A stretch of 64,000 nt of DNA from Bacteroides coprosuis DSM 18011 (GTDB lineage: Bacteria > Bacteroidota > Bacteroidia > Bacteroidales > Bacteroidaceae), in contig CM001167.1 of NCBI GenBank assembly GCA_000212915.1, positions 1,418,780 to 1,482,779 of the forward strand, read 5' to 3'. This document shows positions 52,634 through 61,053 of this stretch, one piece after another (the first letter of the stretch is position 1; every line of letters begins with the position of its first letter). The translations under genes and the position numbers were made by a program. Below the pieces are notes generated by a model that was not told the DNA's origin, ran no database searches, and was given only the letters and a program-made list of their open reading frames with translations.

Positions 52634-54126
52634 AAAATGTCTATTCTGTAGGTAGTTCAGAATTAACTTTCGAGTTAATAGAACAAGTTCTCTCTGAGAA
52701 CATTAAATTAAAACTACACCCCGATGCTGTACAACGCATCCAAAAATGCCGCGATTACTTAGATGAAAAGATTAAAGAATCGGATGTCCCTGTATATGGT
52801 ATTACAACGGGCTTCGGCTCTCTATGCGATAAAAGCATCTCTTTAGATCAATTGAGTACTTTACAAGAGAACTTAGTAAAAAGCCACGCTTGTAGTGTGG
52901 GTAAAGAAGTGCCACGAGAAGTGGTGAAGCTTATGCTTTTCTTCAAAGCTCATGCTCTATCACTAGGTCATAGTGGTGTGCAGGTGCTTACTGTAGAAAG
53001 AATTATCGATTTCTTTAATAATGATATTCTTCCTATTGTTTACGATAGAGGTTCATTGGGTGCATCGGGCGATTTAGCTCCTTTGGCTAATCTGTTTTTA
53101 CCTTTGATAGGTGAGGGCGAAGTATATTATAAAGGAGAAAAGAAATGCTCTAAAGAAGTACTAAAAGAAATGGGTTGGGAACCTGTTGAACTTCAAAGTA
53201 AAGAGGGTTTGGCTCTATTGAATGGAACTCAGTTTATGAGTGCTAATGGTACTTACGCAATACTAAGAGCATTCCGTTTAGCTAAGATTTCAGATTTACT
53301 AGGGGCTCTTTCATTAGAGGGCTTTGATGGTAGATTAGATCCTTTCTTCGATTGTATTCAGCAAGTAAGGCCTCATCAAGGACAGATTGAAACAGCACAA
53401 AATATCCGAAATATATTAGAGGGAAGTGAGATGATTAAACAGCACAAAGTATGTGTGCAAGATCCTTACTCTTTCCGTTGTATACCTCAAGTACATGGAG
53501 CTTCAAAAGATGCTATTCGCTATGTTGCTTCCGTACTCTTAACAGAATTGAACTCAGTAACCGATAATCCAACTATCTTCCCAGATGAAGACAAAATTAT
53601 ATCGGGTGGAAACTTCCATGGACAACCTCTTGCGATAGTCTATGATTTCCTTGCAATTGCTTTGGCAGAACTAGGAAATATCTCAGAACGAAGAGTAGCT
53701 CAGCTGATATGGGGTTTACGAGGATTACCAGAATTCTTAGTTGCCAATCCAGGATTGAATTCAGGCATGATGATACCTCAATATGCTGCGGCATCTATGG
53801 TGAGCCAGAATAAAATGTATTGCTTCTCGGCATCTTCCGACTCCATTGTTTCTTCCAATGGGCAAGAAGACCATGTGAGTATGGGTGCTAATGCAGCAAC
53901 AAAATTGGCTAAAATAATAGAGAACTTAGATTTGATTTTTGGTATAGAATTACTCAATGCCTCACAAGCCATAGAGTTTAGACGTCCATTAAAGACTTCT
54001 CCTATGCTCGAAGACTTGTTAGTGAAGTATCGTAAAGTAGTACCTTTCATTGAAGATGATATCGTGATGTACGATGCCATAAATAAATCGAAGAGCTTCT
54101 TAAAAACTTATAAATTAGAATTTTAA
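52630..54126 (+). CDS. hutH: Histidine ammonia-lyase
   Basis: A 498-residue lyase removing ammonia from histidine to give urocanate, the first step of the pathway although last in the operon. Seen: the MIO prosthetic-group triad Ala145-Ser146-Gly147 in GSLGASGDLAPLANL, VYGITTGFGSLCD, GLALLNGTQFMSA, QDPYSFRCIPQVHGA and SSNGQEDHVSMG. All catalytic blocks are intact and the length is typical. It overlaps fchA by 4 bases and is followed by an intrinsic terminator. No hut regulator is adjacent. Confidence 0.95.
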   Translation: MKNVYSVGSSELTFELIEQVLSENIKLKLHPDAVQRIQKCRDYLDEKIKESDVPVYGITTGFGSLCDKSISLDQLSTLQENLVKSHACSVGKEVPREVVKLMLFFKAHALSLGHSGVQVLTVERIIDFFNNDILPIVYDRGSLGASGDLAPLANLFLPLIGEGEVYYKGEKKCSKEVLKEMGWEPVELQSKEGLALLNGTQFMSANGTYAILRAFRLAKISDLLGALSLEGFDGRLDPFFDCIQQVRPHQGQIETAQNIRNILEGSEMIKQHKVCVQDPYSFRCIPQVHGASKDAIRYVASVLLTELNSVTDNPTIFPDEDKIISGGNFHGQPLAIVYDFLAIALAELGNISERRVAQLIWGLRGLPEFLVANPGLNSGMMIPQYAAASMVSQNKMYCFSASSDSIVSSNGQEDHVSMGANAATKLAKIIENLDLIFGIELLNASQAIEFRRPLKTSPMLEDLLVKYRKVVPFIEDDIVMYDAINKSKSFLKTYKLEF

Positions 54127-54150
54127 TAACTAACTATAATTCTATTCTGT

Positions 54151-54201
54151 AAATCTCCTGCTAATATTTTGAATCGTGATATTAGTGGGAGATTTCTTTT
54201 T
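54151..54201 (+). terminator. Intrinsic terminator of the hut operon
   Basis: Seventeen-base arms AAATCTCCTGCTAATAT and ATATTAGTGGGAGATTT (two G-U pairs) followed by CTTTTT, 24 bases after the hutH stop. Confidence 0.85.
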
Positions 54202-54268
54202 GGATAAAAAAATCAAACTTTTTTTGAAATTTTTATCAGATAATGTAGTATGTTTTTAGAAAATATAT

Positions 54269-54276
54269 TACATTTG
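54269..54276 (+). promoter_or_regulatory. -7 element of tRNA-Lys
   Basis: TACATTTG, an exact TAnnTTTG match, 24 bases before the tRNA. Confidence 0.6.
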
Positions 54277-54300
54277 CAACGCAATCGCAAATAAAGCGAT

Positions 54301-54376
54301 GCGCTCATAGCTCAGTTGGTAGAGCAATTGACTCTTAATCAATGGGTCCAGGGTTCGAATCCCTGTGGGCGTACCA
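54301..54376 (+). tRNA. tRNA-Lys (anticodon CTT), CCA encoded
   Basis: A full 76-base cloverleaf. The acceptor GCGCTCA pairs with TGGGCGT (first pair G-U); D stem GCTC/GAGC; anticodon stem ATTGA/TCAAT with loop CTCTTAA, anticodon CTT; T stem CAGGG/CCCTG with TTCGAAT loop; discriminator A and encoded CCA. Confidence 0.96.
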
Positions 54377-54381
54377 CTAGC

Positions 54382-54416
54382 AAAAAGCAGTTACAGTAAA
54401 TGTAGCTGCTTTTTTT
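54382..54416 (+). terminator. Terminator after tRNA-Lys
   Basis: Arms AAAAAGCAGTTAC and GTAGCTGCTTTTT (one G-U) with the T-run continuing to 54416. Confidence 0.85.
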
Positions 54417-54517
54417 GTTTCGGATGACTGGCTGAAGGTGAGGAGCAAGATAAAAAAAGGATTAATTCACTATTCTATATTTCCCTAATTTTCATTCCTT
54501 TAAAAAACGATGAATCT

Positions 54518-54583
54518 ACTTTGACACCGACATGTCATTGTCTTGTCGGTGTCAAAGTGGTCTCTTGTCGGTGTTATGATAAT
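54518..54583. repeat. Dispersed palindromic repeat, copy 3
   Basis: Perfect 15-base arms ACTTTGACACCGACA (54518-54532) and TGTCGGTGTCAAAGT (54544-54558) around an 11-base loop, then TCGGTGTTATGATAAT at 54568-54583, nine bases after the palindrome. It matches copy 1 (10624-10688) in arms, tail and spacing; only the loop differs. It lies between tRNA-Lys and a small - strand gene. Confidence 0.8.
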
Positions 54584-54645
54584 CTCTATGCTTAGTTGTT
54601 TTTAGCTAATGTTTTGCAAGGAGGAATAATTTCTCTTTAAAATAC

Positions 54646-54678
54646 AAAAAGCGACTACCTTGGTGATAGTCGCTTTTC
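54646..54678. terminator. Bidirectional terminator
   Basis: Perfect 11-base arms AAAAGCGACTA and TAGTCGCTTTT around a 9-base loop. On the - strand five T follow, serving the small gene at 54713-54994. Confidence 0.8.
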
Positions 54679-54712
54679 TAATCTATATCTATATGTTTAG
54701 ATATATACTTCT

Positions 54713-54994
54713 CTATTCTGGTACTGCTAAGAGTAGGGAATCTTTTACACTATAGATACTGTCTCTGGTTGAGCAGTGTTCACATACAGGAACTATGTAT
54801 TCTGCATTATCTTTTCCTTCAGCTTTATGTACATGGGCTGCTTCTACTTTGTCTTGTCGTATGGTCGTGTTACAGGCAGGACAGTTAATTACTAATTGGA
54901 TGGGTTTCTTTTTCTTTTCCCAAAATTCAATCCAAGATTTACATCCTTTTGGATAGTAGTAATTCTCAGGACCATTAATGTTTTTAACTTTCAT
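54713..54994 (-). CDS. Small putative zinc-binding protein (degenerate HNH/treble-clef-like)
   Basis: A 93-residue protein. Seen: CPAC, an AAHVHKA segment, then YIVPVCEHCS, giving a C-x2-C ... H-x-H ... C-x2-C pattern that resembles the metal site of HNH-like treble-clef folds, but without a clear catalytic His-Asn pair. The N-terminus MKVKNINGPENYYYPKGCKSW recalls small proteins of the same layout known in several phyla as hypotheticals. Metal binding is inferred from spacing only. It is a single gene with its own terminator; the nearby repeat and remnant suggest an accessory patch. Confidence 0.65.
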   Translation of the reverse strand: MKVKNINGPENYYYPKGCKSWIEFWEKKKKPIQLVINCPACNTTIRQDKVEAAHVHKAEGKDNAEYIVPVCEHCSTRDSIYSVKDSLLLAVPE

Positions 54995-55253
54995 ACAGTC
55001 TAGATTTTAGTTTTATAGTCTTTTTTATGTCGTTTGTAGGGGAGTTACTTATGACTCCTCATAAGCACAGATTAGGGGTGATACAAAGAGTGTCACTTAA
55101 CTTGTGTTTTATTAGATGTAAAGCATCTATTTCTATAATATACTAAAATTTAGGCAGATATACAAGTTTGAAATTCAAAAACGATTACGTGGGAGGGTTG
55201 AATAAGGGAGTGGGAGCAGATTGTGTGGATATTCGTTTTTGCCGAGATTGTAT
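54995..55253. other. Intergenic stretch without a gene
   Basis: I see no coding frame. Short hairpins such as GGAGT/ACTCC near 55042-55060 and GTGATAC/GTGTCAC near 55078-55096 are too weak to name. Confidence 0.3.
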
Positions 55254-55293
55254 AAAAAAAGGATGTGTTTTTGGGTTTCCCAACACATCCTTT
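55254..55293 (-). terminator. Terminator of the 226-residue unknown gene
   Basis: Perfect 12-base arms AAAGGATGTGTT and AACACATCCTTT with an inner GGG/CCC stem. On the - strand seven T follow. Confidence 0.85.
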
Positions 55294-55303
55294 CATCTCT
55301 ATT

Positions 55304-55984
55304 TTATAATACTTGAATAAGCTTTTCCATCATCCAGTCGTACATCTGGCGATTGTTTTTTGGGGCAGTAGGCTCAAAGGCATTTATGAATAAGGTTTTG
55401 GTGCGAGTATCTACATATACCCAGTCGTTTATCTCTGTTAGTCTGTTGTCGTAGATTACTTCATTGGCTACTCTAAAAGTGATAGGGCCACAGCACACTA
55501 CAATATTACCTTCTAATATCTCTAATTGCTCTTTTAAAAAATCTTTATATCTCATACCCATATTGTAGATTTCAGAATCGTATGTACGAGCTTCGGGAGC
55601 ACTCTTTTTGATATTAACAAAAGCGTGTGGGTAGGTACGTAGAGATTTCAATTGTACTTTAGAGAAGAAAGCTGTTTCAAGGCTCGGGTACTCTGTTGAG
55701 GTTGCCTTTTGGATACCATATAGCCATGCTGCAATGCGACTGTAAAATAAATCGGGGATATTCATATCTTCCATCTTTCCCGACCAATCGCGAATGTCAT
55801 GCAATTCTTTATTAAAGGGCTCTTTAAGTAGGAAAACCACCTTGCGTTCTGCATTCATCCAAGTAAGTTCTTCTTTGCCCAACTGGCGAATTAGCCCGTC
55901 TGCACAAAAGTCCTTATATCCATCTGTCTCCATCTGAGCTTTCCACTCGTTAAAGAGTACATCCAATTCTTCGTTTACCATCAA
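55304..55984 (-). CDS. Protein of unknown function, distantly like uracil-DNA-glycosylase-type hypotheticals
   Basis: A 226-residue soluble protein, no signal or membrane segment. Blocks that look conserved: KVVFLLKEPFN with RDWSG soon after; SRIAAWLYGIQKA; HAFVNIKKSAPEARTYDSEIYNMG; NIVVCCGPITFRVANEVI; and LFINAFEPTAPKNNRQMYDWM. The order of a beta-strand motif near the N-terminus, a VNI-type strand and a VVCCG strand recalls uracil-DNA-glycosylase-fold hypotheticals, but I cannot confirm it and no catalytic motif is certain. It stands alone with its own -7 element and terminator next to a gene remnant, typical of an accessory locus. Confidence 0.7.
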   Translation of the reverse strand: MMVNEELDVLFNEWKAQMETDGYKDFCADGLIRQLGKEELTWMNAERKVVFLLKEPFNKELHDIRDWSGKMEDMNIPDLFYSRIAAWLYGIQKATSTEYPSLETAFFSKVQLKSLRTYPHAFVNIKKSAPEARTYDSEIYNMGMRYKDFLKEQLEILEGNIVVCCGPITFRVANEVIYDNRLTEINDWVYVDTRTKTLFINAFEPTAPKNNRQMYDWMMEKLIQVL

Positions 55985-56011
55985 TTCTTATCTGTTATGA
56001 GTTTGAGACTT

Positions 56012-56019
56012 CAAAGGTA
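56012..56019 (-). promoter_or_regulatory. -7 element of the 226-residue unknown gene
   Basis: The - strand reads TACCTTTG, an exact TAnnTTTG match, 27 bases before the ATG. No good -33 partner. Confidence 0.5.
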
Positions 56020-56061
56020 CAAAAGAATTTTTGGTTTGGCTTTTTGAGGTGTGAAGAATCT

Positions 56062-56420
56062 GTTATTCTTAAAAAAAGAAGTGCTAATTGCTTTGAACTA
56101 TCTGATAATTATTTTCGTATTACTTTTTATAAGGCTAATGCGATTAAATATGTTACCCCCCCCAAGTTACCCCTCAAGTTACCCCCCAAGTTGAAAGTAT
56201 GCTTTTGATTTTGGATGGAGAATTAAGTCGGGCAGAAATTCAAGAGGTATTAAACTTAGCAGATAGGAAGCATTTTAGTCAGCACTATTTAAACCCTGCA
56301 TTAGCAGATAACTTGATAGAGATGACCATACCCAATAAGCCTAAGAGTAGCTTACAGAAGTATCGGATAACTTCGCTTGGCAGGCGATGTATTACAGTAG
56401 ATGATTCTACTCTTGAATAG
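56062..56420 (+). pseudogene. Remnant of an AlbA_2/AAA_4-type ATP-binding protein, frameshifted in a C8 tract
   Basis: From 56062 one frame reads KKRSANCFELSDNYFRITF, then YVTP; after a run of eight C (56156-56163) the sense moves to another frame, VTPQVTPQVES, continuing through a winged-helix-like tail (LSRAEIQEVLNLADRKHFSQHYLNPAL) to the stop at 56420. Two extra C in the first of three VTPQ units explain the shift. The combination is typical of the C-terminus of AlbA_2/divergent-AAA proteins or related Fic-type proteins common in Bacteroidales. The N-terminal domains are missing, so this is a dead fragment. Its last 14 bases overlap the end of tamB. An isolated 73-codon ORF from 56199 is possible but unlikely. 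Confidence 0.7.
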
Positions 56421-59400
56421 GAGCTAATTCTTTTTCTTTCTCCTCTTTAGATTTTCTTAATACAGCTTCTTGCTCCTTTAGTTTAGCTTCTTTTCTAGCT
56501 TGACGACGTAGTTTTATGGTGTTCCAAAAGAAAAGTTCCTTCCAATATAAGAAGTCTTTACGGAACATAATACCTACTCCTTGCGTAGTTAAATTGGTAC
56601 GAATAAGGTATCTGTCATTTGTCTTGCTATATCCTCTTAAGCGAATATTTCCCGAACGATTTAATAGCCATTCCGCTTCAAAATCACCTACAAAGTTGGT
56701 CGTGGCCATAGGGTTATCTCTGTATCCAAAGTTTCCATTAATTAATAGTCTGTTGTTTAAGAGTTGTGCCGAGAGCATTCCCTCCACTTCTACATCTGTC
56801 CAGCCCTTGCTTCCAGTACTTACATTGGTTCCAAAACTCCAATTATTATTATTAATCATCTGAGATAAAATATCATTCAACTGTCCAGAAAGGGTGGAGG
56901 ATAAAACGGATGACATCATATCCGAGCTTTGATTGTTATTGGCATTGTCTGCCATATAGAATTTACCAATACCTAGTAGATATAATACTTGCATATTCAT
57001 CTGTTCCTCGGTATTGATATAGTTTTTAACGAGAGAACGTACTTCATCGTGCTCATTGGGCAAATCTAAGTCGAAAGTAATGTTGGGACTAGTGAGCTGA
57101 CCCGTTACTCCCAAGATGCAGTTTACTTTAATATGCGACTGGCTAGTCAACGAGTTTTCCGAAGGAATTAAGTCGGTTAGTGAAACCGAGTTGACTGTAT
57201 ATTGCGCCCTGATATTCAGATTTGCATCTAGCGGCCTGCCATTGAAAGAAATACTACTTCCTTGCATAATGGTGAAATCTTTGCGAATAACCTCTTGCAA
57301 GCTGAATTTATACATACCCTTTTGGATTTCGTAACTACCAAACAGACGAACATCCCCTTTGTTGTAAAACTCCATCCGAATGTTTCCAGTTCCCGCAGCT
57401 GTCATATAATCTCCCGCAATAGGGTCTAGAATTATTTTCACATTGGCTTCAGGAGTTGCTTCTATCTGTAAATTAAGACGAATATCAATATCAGAGTCGT
57501 ATTCAGTATCCTCTTGTATTACGTTACCATACATATCAAGCTCTTGAGGCTTCTCTAAATTAGCATTGTGATAAGGTGTTTTATCATTAAAATGGATAAA
57601 CTGATTGCTTGCTGCCGAAGCTGTAGCATTCGTTATAAAAGTAAACTGTGTATTTTTGTCGGTTCGAACGGATGCATCTACGTTGAGCCCTGCTTGGTCT
57701 CCCCTTAAAATAGTATTTCCCGTAGCATATATCTTGCCATAAAAAGGGAGGTCGGGTGATTCCTTTGTGTTCATAACCAATAGATTATTGGCATTGATAT
57801 CAAACTGGTATTTCAAGTTTTTAAAATGCTGATAATGCAAAGCCCCTTTCAGTTTACCCGTATGACCTTCCAAATCTCGTAGATGAATATCTTTAAACTC
57901 TATCCCATTAGGAGTGAAATAGAGGCTATCATTGAGAGCGAAATGTGTGTTGAGTACACCTATTCTGAGAGAAGCATCAGCTAGTAAATCTCCCTCTAGA
58001 TTGAGTGTTTTGAACTGTCCATGCAAACGAACACTTCCATAAGCTCTACCTTTTACATCATTGGCAATATCTGCCATATATCCCTCTAAAAACTTGATAT
58101 TTGTTCCATTGGCTATAATATCCAAATCGAGTCCACTCTTGGGAGCAATAGGATATACAAACCCCGTAACATAAGTCGAGCCTAAGTCGTTTTCATTAAT
58201 TTCTGCATCCAAGAAAATACCTTGTGTATCATTATCCCAAAAACCATAGACATCCATATCTCCTAGTAAACCATCATTAAAAGTAAAATTGTTTACATGT
58301 AGATTGGTATTCATATTGGGCTTATCAAAAAGGTTGCTTACAATGGCTCTTCCCGTTGTTTTTCCCTTAAAGTCAACATCCTCTTTTATATTGGCAATGT
58401 CGAAGATATAGCCTAAGTCAATGTCATTTAAGTTTAAGAAGAGTGTATCTTGAGGAGAGATAGAGCCTTGTCCATCTATCTGTAAAAACTGTCGTTCGTT
58501 ACTGAATAAGAAGTTATTTACTTTCACCAATTGAGGTGCAATTTCTATTTCTGATGGGTGTATCTGCCATGTGGTATCGTTTAAGATTACATCACTAGGT
58601 AATACCTTAATCTGCGTTTTGAGATAAGGTTTTTGCTTTTCATCTTTTATTCTCTGGAAAAATGTTTCTGTATTAAACTTACCACTGTAGGTAGCAGCTC
58701 CCGTATTCCCCCAGTTGAGGGAAGTAGTGATGATATCCTCTTTGGCTAGAGCATTTAAAGAGATATTCACAGCCCCATAAGATTTTTGCTGAGTAAGTCG
58801 GATGTGAGCAGTTAGTTCGTCACTCGGGTTCTCAAACAAAATCATAGCCGACTCATAGTTTACATTTTTGTAGCGTAGCTTAGGAAAATAACCTTCAATA
58901 TGTACTCGTTCCTTTTCGTCATCAAAGTACCCTTTTAATGTGGAGTGCGTAAAGGTTTGAAAAGGAATATTGAAGAGATGAGTAAGTATCTCTGTATCTT
59001 CTAAATCTACTTCAAAACTAAAGTTGTTTTTACTCTTTGCTGGCGTCTTCAAGGTAGAAGTAAGCGAAGGCAAATAGCGTTTGGTGGTATTAATAATGCT
59101 ACTCAATAGCGTTTTGTATGAATACTGACCATCAATATGAGCACGTAAAAACTTTGAATTGATAAGTAATTTATTGTATTCATCAGTATGTAGGGCCTGA
59201 ACTTTGAAGTTATCCAACTTGTATTCAAGGAAACTCGTATGATAATCAAGATTATTAATATTAATCTCTCCATTCATTTTATCAATAGAACCACCCGTAA
59301 AATTGGCAACGATATTAACTGAAAATCTTTCATCCTCATCTCGTTTACTGAGGTTCAATTGGTAAGGACGAATATCAATGATGTTGGCCTCGAAGTTAAA

Positions 59401-60951
59401 AGACGGAATAGCTTGAGCAATATTAATGCTACCATTCAAATCTACCAATCCATTTTCATCATCTAGGCTAAGTTGCCCATCAAAACCACCCTCTTTGTAT
59501 AAACCGTCAATAGAGATGTTTTCGTAATTGTATCCACTAAAATCAAATTCAGAAACGTTTCCTTGTATTTTGACATTAGGATATGCTTTCCTTTCCTCTT
59601 TAATTCCCTCTACATGTAGATTGAAGGATATCAGACCGAGCTGATCACTATTGGATAGTTGGGCTAAGTTAAATTCTTGCGTACTGATGCTTCCTTTATA
59701 ACTAAACAAACCCTTATCCTCTGGTTTGGAGAATTTAACATCGGTACGAATATTCCCCAATGTGCTTGAGCGAAACACACCATAGGTTACAAAATCATTG
59801 GGGTAACCCGATAGTTCACCTTGGAAAGATGTTGTGCCCATACGAGTAAGAATGGGCGGTATGCCTTGAAAATCTTCATTCAAATTTCGTACAAGAAACT
59901 CCATTCCTTGTTGGTCTATGGAGAATCTAGAGAGTGAAGCATAGATAAAAGCATCTTTGGGATGTGATAAGTTTTCTACCGTTCCACTCCCCCTTAAAAA
60001 GAGATGGTTATCTCCATTCAGATAAAGGTGTGAGCAGTTGAGTTGGTCTATCGTTCCATTAACCTCTAAATCTAGATTGATACGTTCCTTGAAGTTTTTG
60101 AATCCAGGTACAAACGGACTCAAATCGCCTAATGTAATATAAGAAGGAAGAGTCTTTAAAGAGAATTCAACCTCGTCGGCAAACTCATCAAAAGATTTTA
60201 TCCCTGCATAAGCTAGATTGATGGTATCTATCTGTAACTTAGACTGAGGCAGAGCCACTTCAAAATTTTGAATCTGCATCTTCTCCGGATTGGCAACTAC
60301 CTTAAGAGCGAGTTTCTTAAGTTCCAATCCCGATGCTTCATTCACACTAAACCGCTTAATTGAAGCATTGATAGAGTCTGGCCTTAAAGCTTTTAGAGAG
60401 ATATTGGCTACAATATTATTAAACTTGAGGTGGTGTGCATTAAACTTGTGTTCAGAGTGGGGTTGATCTTCTACATCGTATGAGAGTTTTCCTCTTCGAA
60501 TAAGAAGAGAGTTGATACGAAGATCAAGATTACTCTCTTTCTTGGGTTCAGAAGATTGAAAAGCATCTATGATAAATTGCAAATTGAGTTCATCTTCCAA
60601 AGAAGGTTTTGCCAGTTTTAAGTCGAATCCAAAAAGCTGTACACTATTAATAGAAATCTTTCCCTTAAGTAATTCTAAAATATCAAATCGAGCAGATAGA
60701 CGAGATACTTTGAGTAAATCTTTTCCTGCAAGATCTTCCACATATAGATCCTCAATAATGATGCGATTGAGCAAACCCATATTTATCCTACCTATTCGTA
60801 GTTCAGTATGAAGATGTTCGCCCAATTCTTTGGCAACAAACTCTGACATGGAACTCTGAATAGAGGGAATGTTGAGCATAGCAATGAGGAGCAAATAAAT
60901 ACCCAACAATATGCCCAGAACCCATCGAACAATTTTCTTAAGCGTTTTGAT
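56407..60951 (-). CDS. tamB: TamB-like translocation/assembly module protein; start uncertain
   Basis: A very large (about 1510 residues) inner-membrane-anchored periplasmic protein. Known of the family: bridges the envelope for outer-membrane protein or lipid transport with a BamA/TamA partner. Seen: one N-terminal membrane segment, an AsmA-like N-terminal region (SRLSARFDILELLKGKISINSVQLFGFDL), long beta-repeat body, and the C-terminal TamB/DUF490 domain with AAGTGNIRMEFYNKGDVRLFGSYEIQKGMYKFSLQ in pieces. The first ordinary start (TTG, 60909) cuts the membrane helix; in-frame sequence upstream to the stop at about 60966 reads KTLKKIVRWVLGILLG, a normal cytoplasmic end. I tentatively extend to an ATC at 60951, preceded by a -7 element. 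Confidence 0.85.
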   Translation of the reverse strand: MKTLKKIVRWVLGILLGIYLLLIAMLNIPSIQSSMSEFVAKELGEHLHTELRIGRINMGLLNRIIIEDLYVEDLAGKDLLKVSRLSARFDILELLKGKISINSVQLFGFDLKLAKPSLEDELNLQFIIDAFQSSEPKKESNLDLRINSLLIRRGKLSYDVEDQPHSEHKFNAHHLKFNNIVANISLKALRPDSINASIKRFSVNEASGLELKKLALKVVANPEKMQIQNFEVALPQSKLQIDTINLAYAGIKSFDEFADEVEFSLKTLPSYITLGDLSPFVPGFKNFKERINLDLEVNGTIDQLNCSHLYLNGDNHLFLRGSGTVENLSHPKDAFIYASLSRFSIDQQGMEFLVRNLNEDFQGIPPILTRMGTTSFQGELSGYPNDFVTYGVFRSSTLGNIRTDVKFSKPEDKGLFSYKGSISTQEFNLAQLSNSDQLGLISFNLHVEGIKEERKAYPNVKIQGNVSEFDFSGYNYENISIDGLYKEGGFDGQLSLDDENGLVDLNGSINIAQAIPSFNFEANIIDIRPYQLNLSKRDEDERFSVNIVANFTGGSIDKMNGEININNLDYHTSFLEYKLDNFKVQALHTDEYNKLLINSKFLRAHIDGQYSYKTLLSSIINTTKRYLPSLTSTLKTPAKSKNNFSFEVDLEDTEILTHLFNIPFQTFTHSTLKGYFDDEKERVHIEGYFPKLRYKNVNYESAMILFENPSDELTAHIRLTQQKSYGAVNISLNALAKEDIITTSLNWGNTGAATYSGKFNTETFFQRIKDEKQKPYLKTQIKVLPSDVILNDTTWQIHPSEIEIAPQLVKVNNFLFSNERQFLQIDGQGSISPQDTLFLNLNDIDLGYIFDIANIKEDVDFKGKTTGRAIVSNLFDKPNMNTNLHVNNFTFNDGLLGDMDVYGFWDNDTQGIFLDAEINENDLGSTYVTGFVYPIAPKSGLDLDIIANGTNIKFLEGYMADIANDVKGRAYGSVRLHGQFKTLNLEGDLLADASLRIGVLNTHFALNDSLYFTPNGIEFKDIHLRDLEGHTGKLKGALHYQHFKNLKYQFDINANNLLVMNTKESPDLPFYGKIYATGNTILRGDQAGLNVDASVRTDKNTQFTFITNATASAASNQFIHFNDKTPYHNANLEKPQELDMYGNVIQEDTEYDSDIDIRLNLQIEATPEANVKIILDPIAGDYMTAAGTGNIRMEFYNKGDVRLFGSYEIQKGMYKFSLQEVIRKDFTIMQGSSISFNGRPLDANLNIRAQYTVNSVSLTDLIPSENSLTSQSHIKVNCILGVTGQLTSPNITFDLDLPNEHDEVRSLVKNYINTEEQMNMQVLYLLGIGKFYMADNANNNQSSDMMSSVLSSTLSGQLNDILSQMINNNNWSFGTNVSTGSKGWTDVEVEGMLSAQLLNNRLLINGNFGYRDNPMATTNFVGDFEAEWLLNRSGNIRLRGYSKTNDRYLIRTNLTTQGVGIMFRKDFLYWKELFFWNTIKLRRQARKEAKLKEQEAVLRKSKEEKEKELAPIQE

Positions 60952-60979
60952 AAATACGGTGTTTTAAAGTAATTTGAAA

Positions 60980-60987
60980 CAAAAATA
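60980..60987 (-). promoter_or_regulatory. -7 element of tamB
   Basis: The - strand reads TATTTTTG, an exact TAnnTTTG match, about 29 bases before the proposed ATC start and 70 before the TTG. Confidence 0.45.
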
Positions 60988-61021
60988 TAAAATATAACAT
61001 CACGAATCCTACTTTTATGAT

Positions 61022-61029
61022 TACTTTTG
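61022..61029 (+). promoter_or_regulatory. -7 element of tsaD
   Basis: TACTTTTG, an exact TAnnTTTG match, 24 bases before the ATG. No clear -33 element. Confidence 0.55.
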
Positions 61030-61053
61030 TGGCATAATTAGATTGTTTAAATT

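Noticed and set aside
53778-54080. 100-codon frame opposite hutH
   Set aside because: Shadow of a well-conserved gene; no ribosome-binding site or homology visible.
54301-54376. tRNA-Lys as attachment site of an integrated element
   Set aside because: No integrase and no repeated copy of the tRNA 3' end is visible in the following sequence.
56156-56198. C-rich tract as a phase-variation switch of an active gene
   Set aside because: The upstream coding part is truncated as well as frameshifted, so there is no intact gene to switch.
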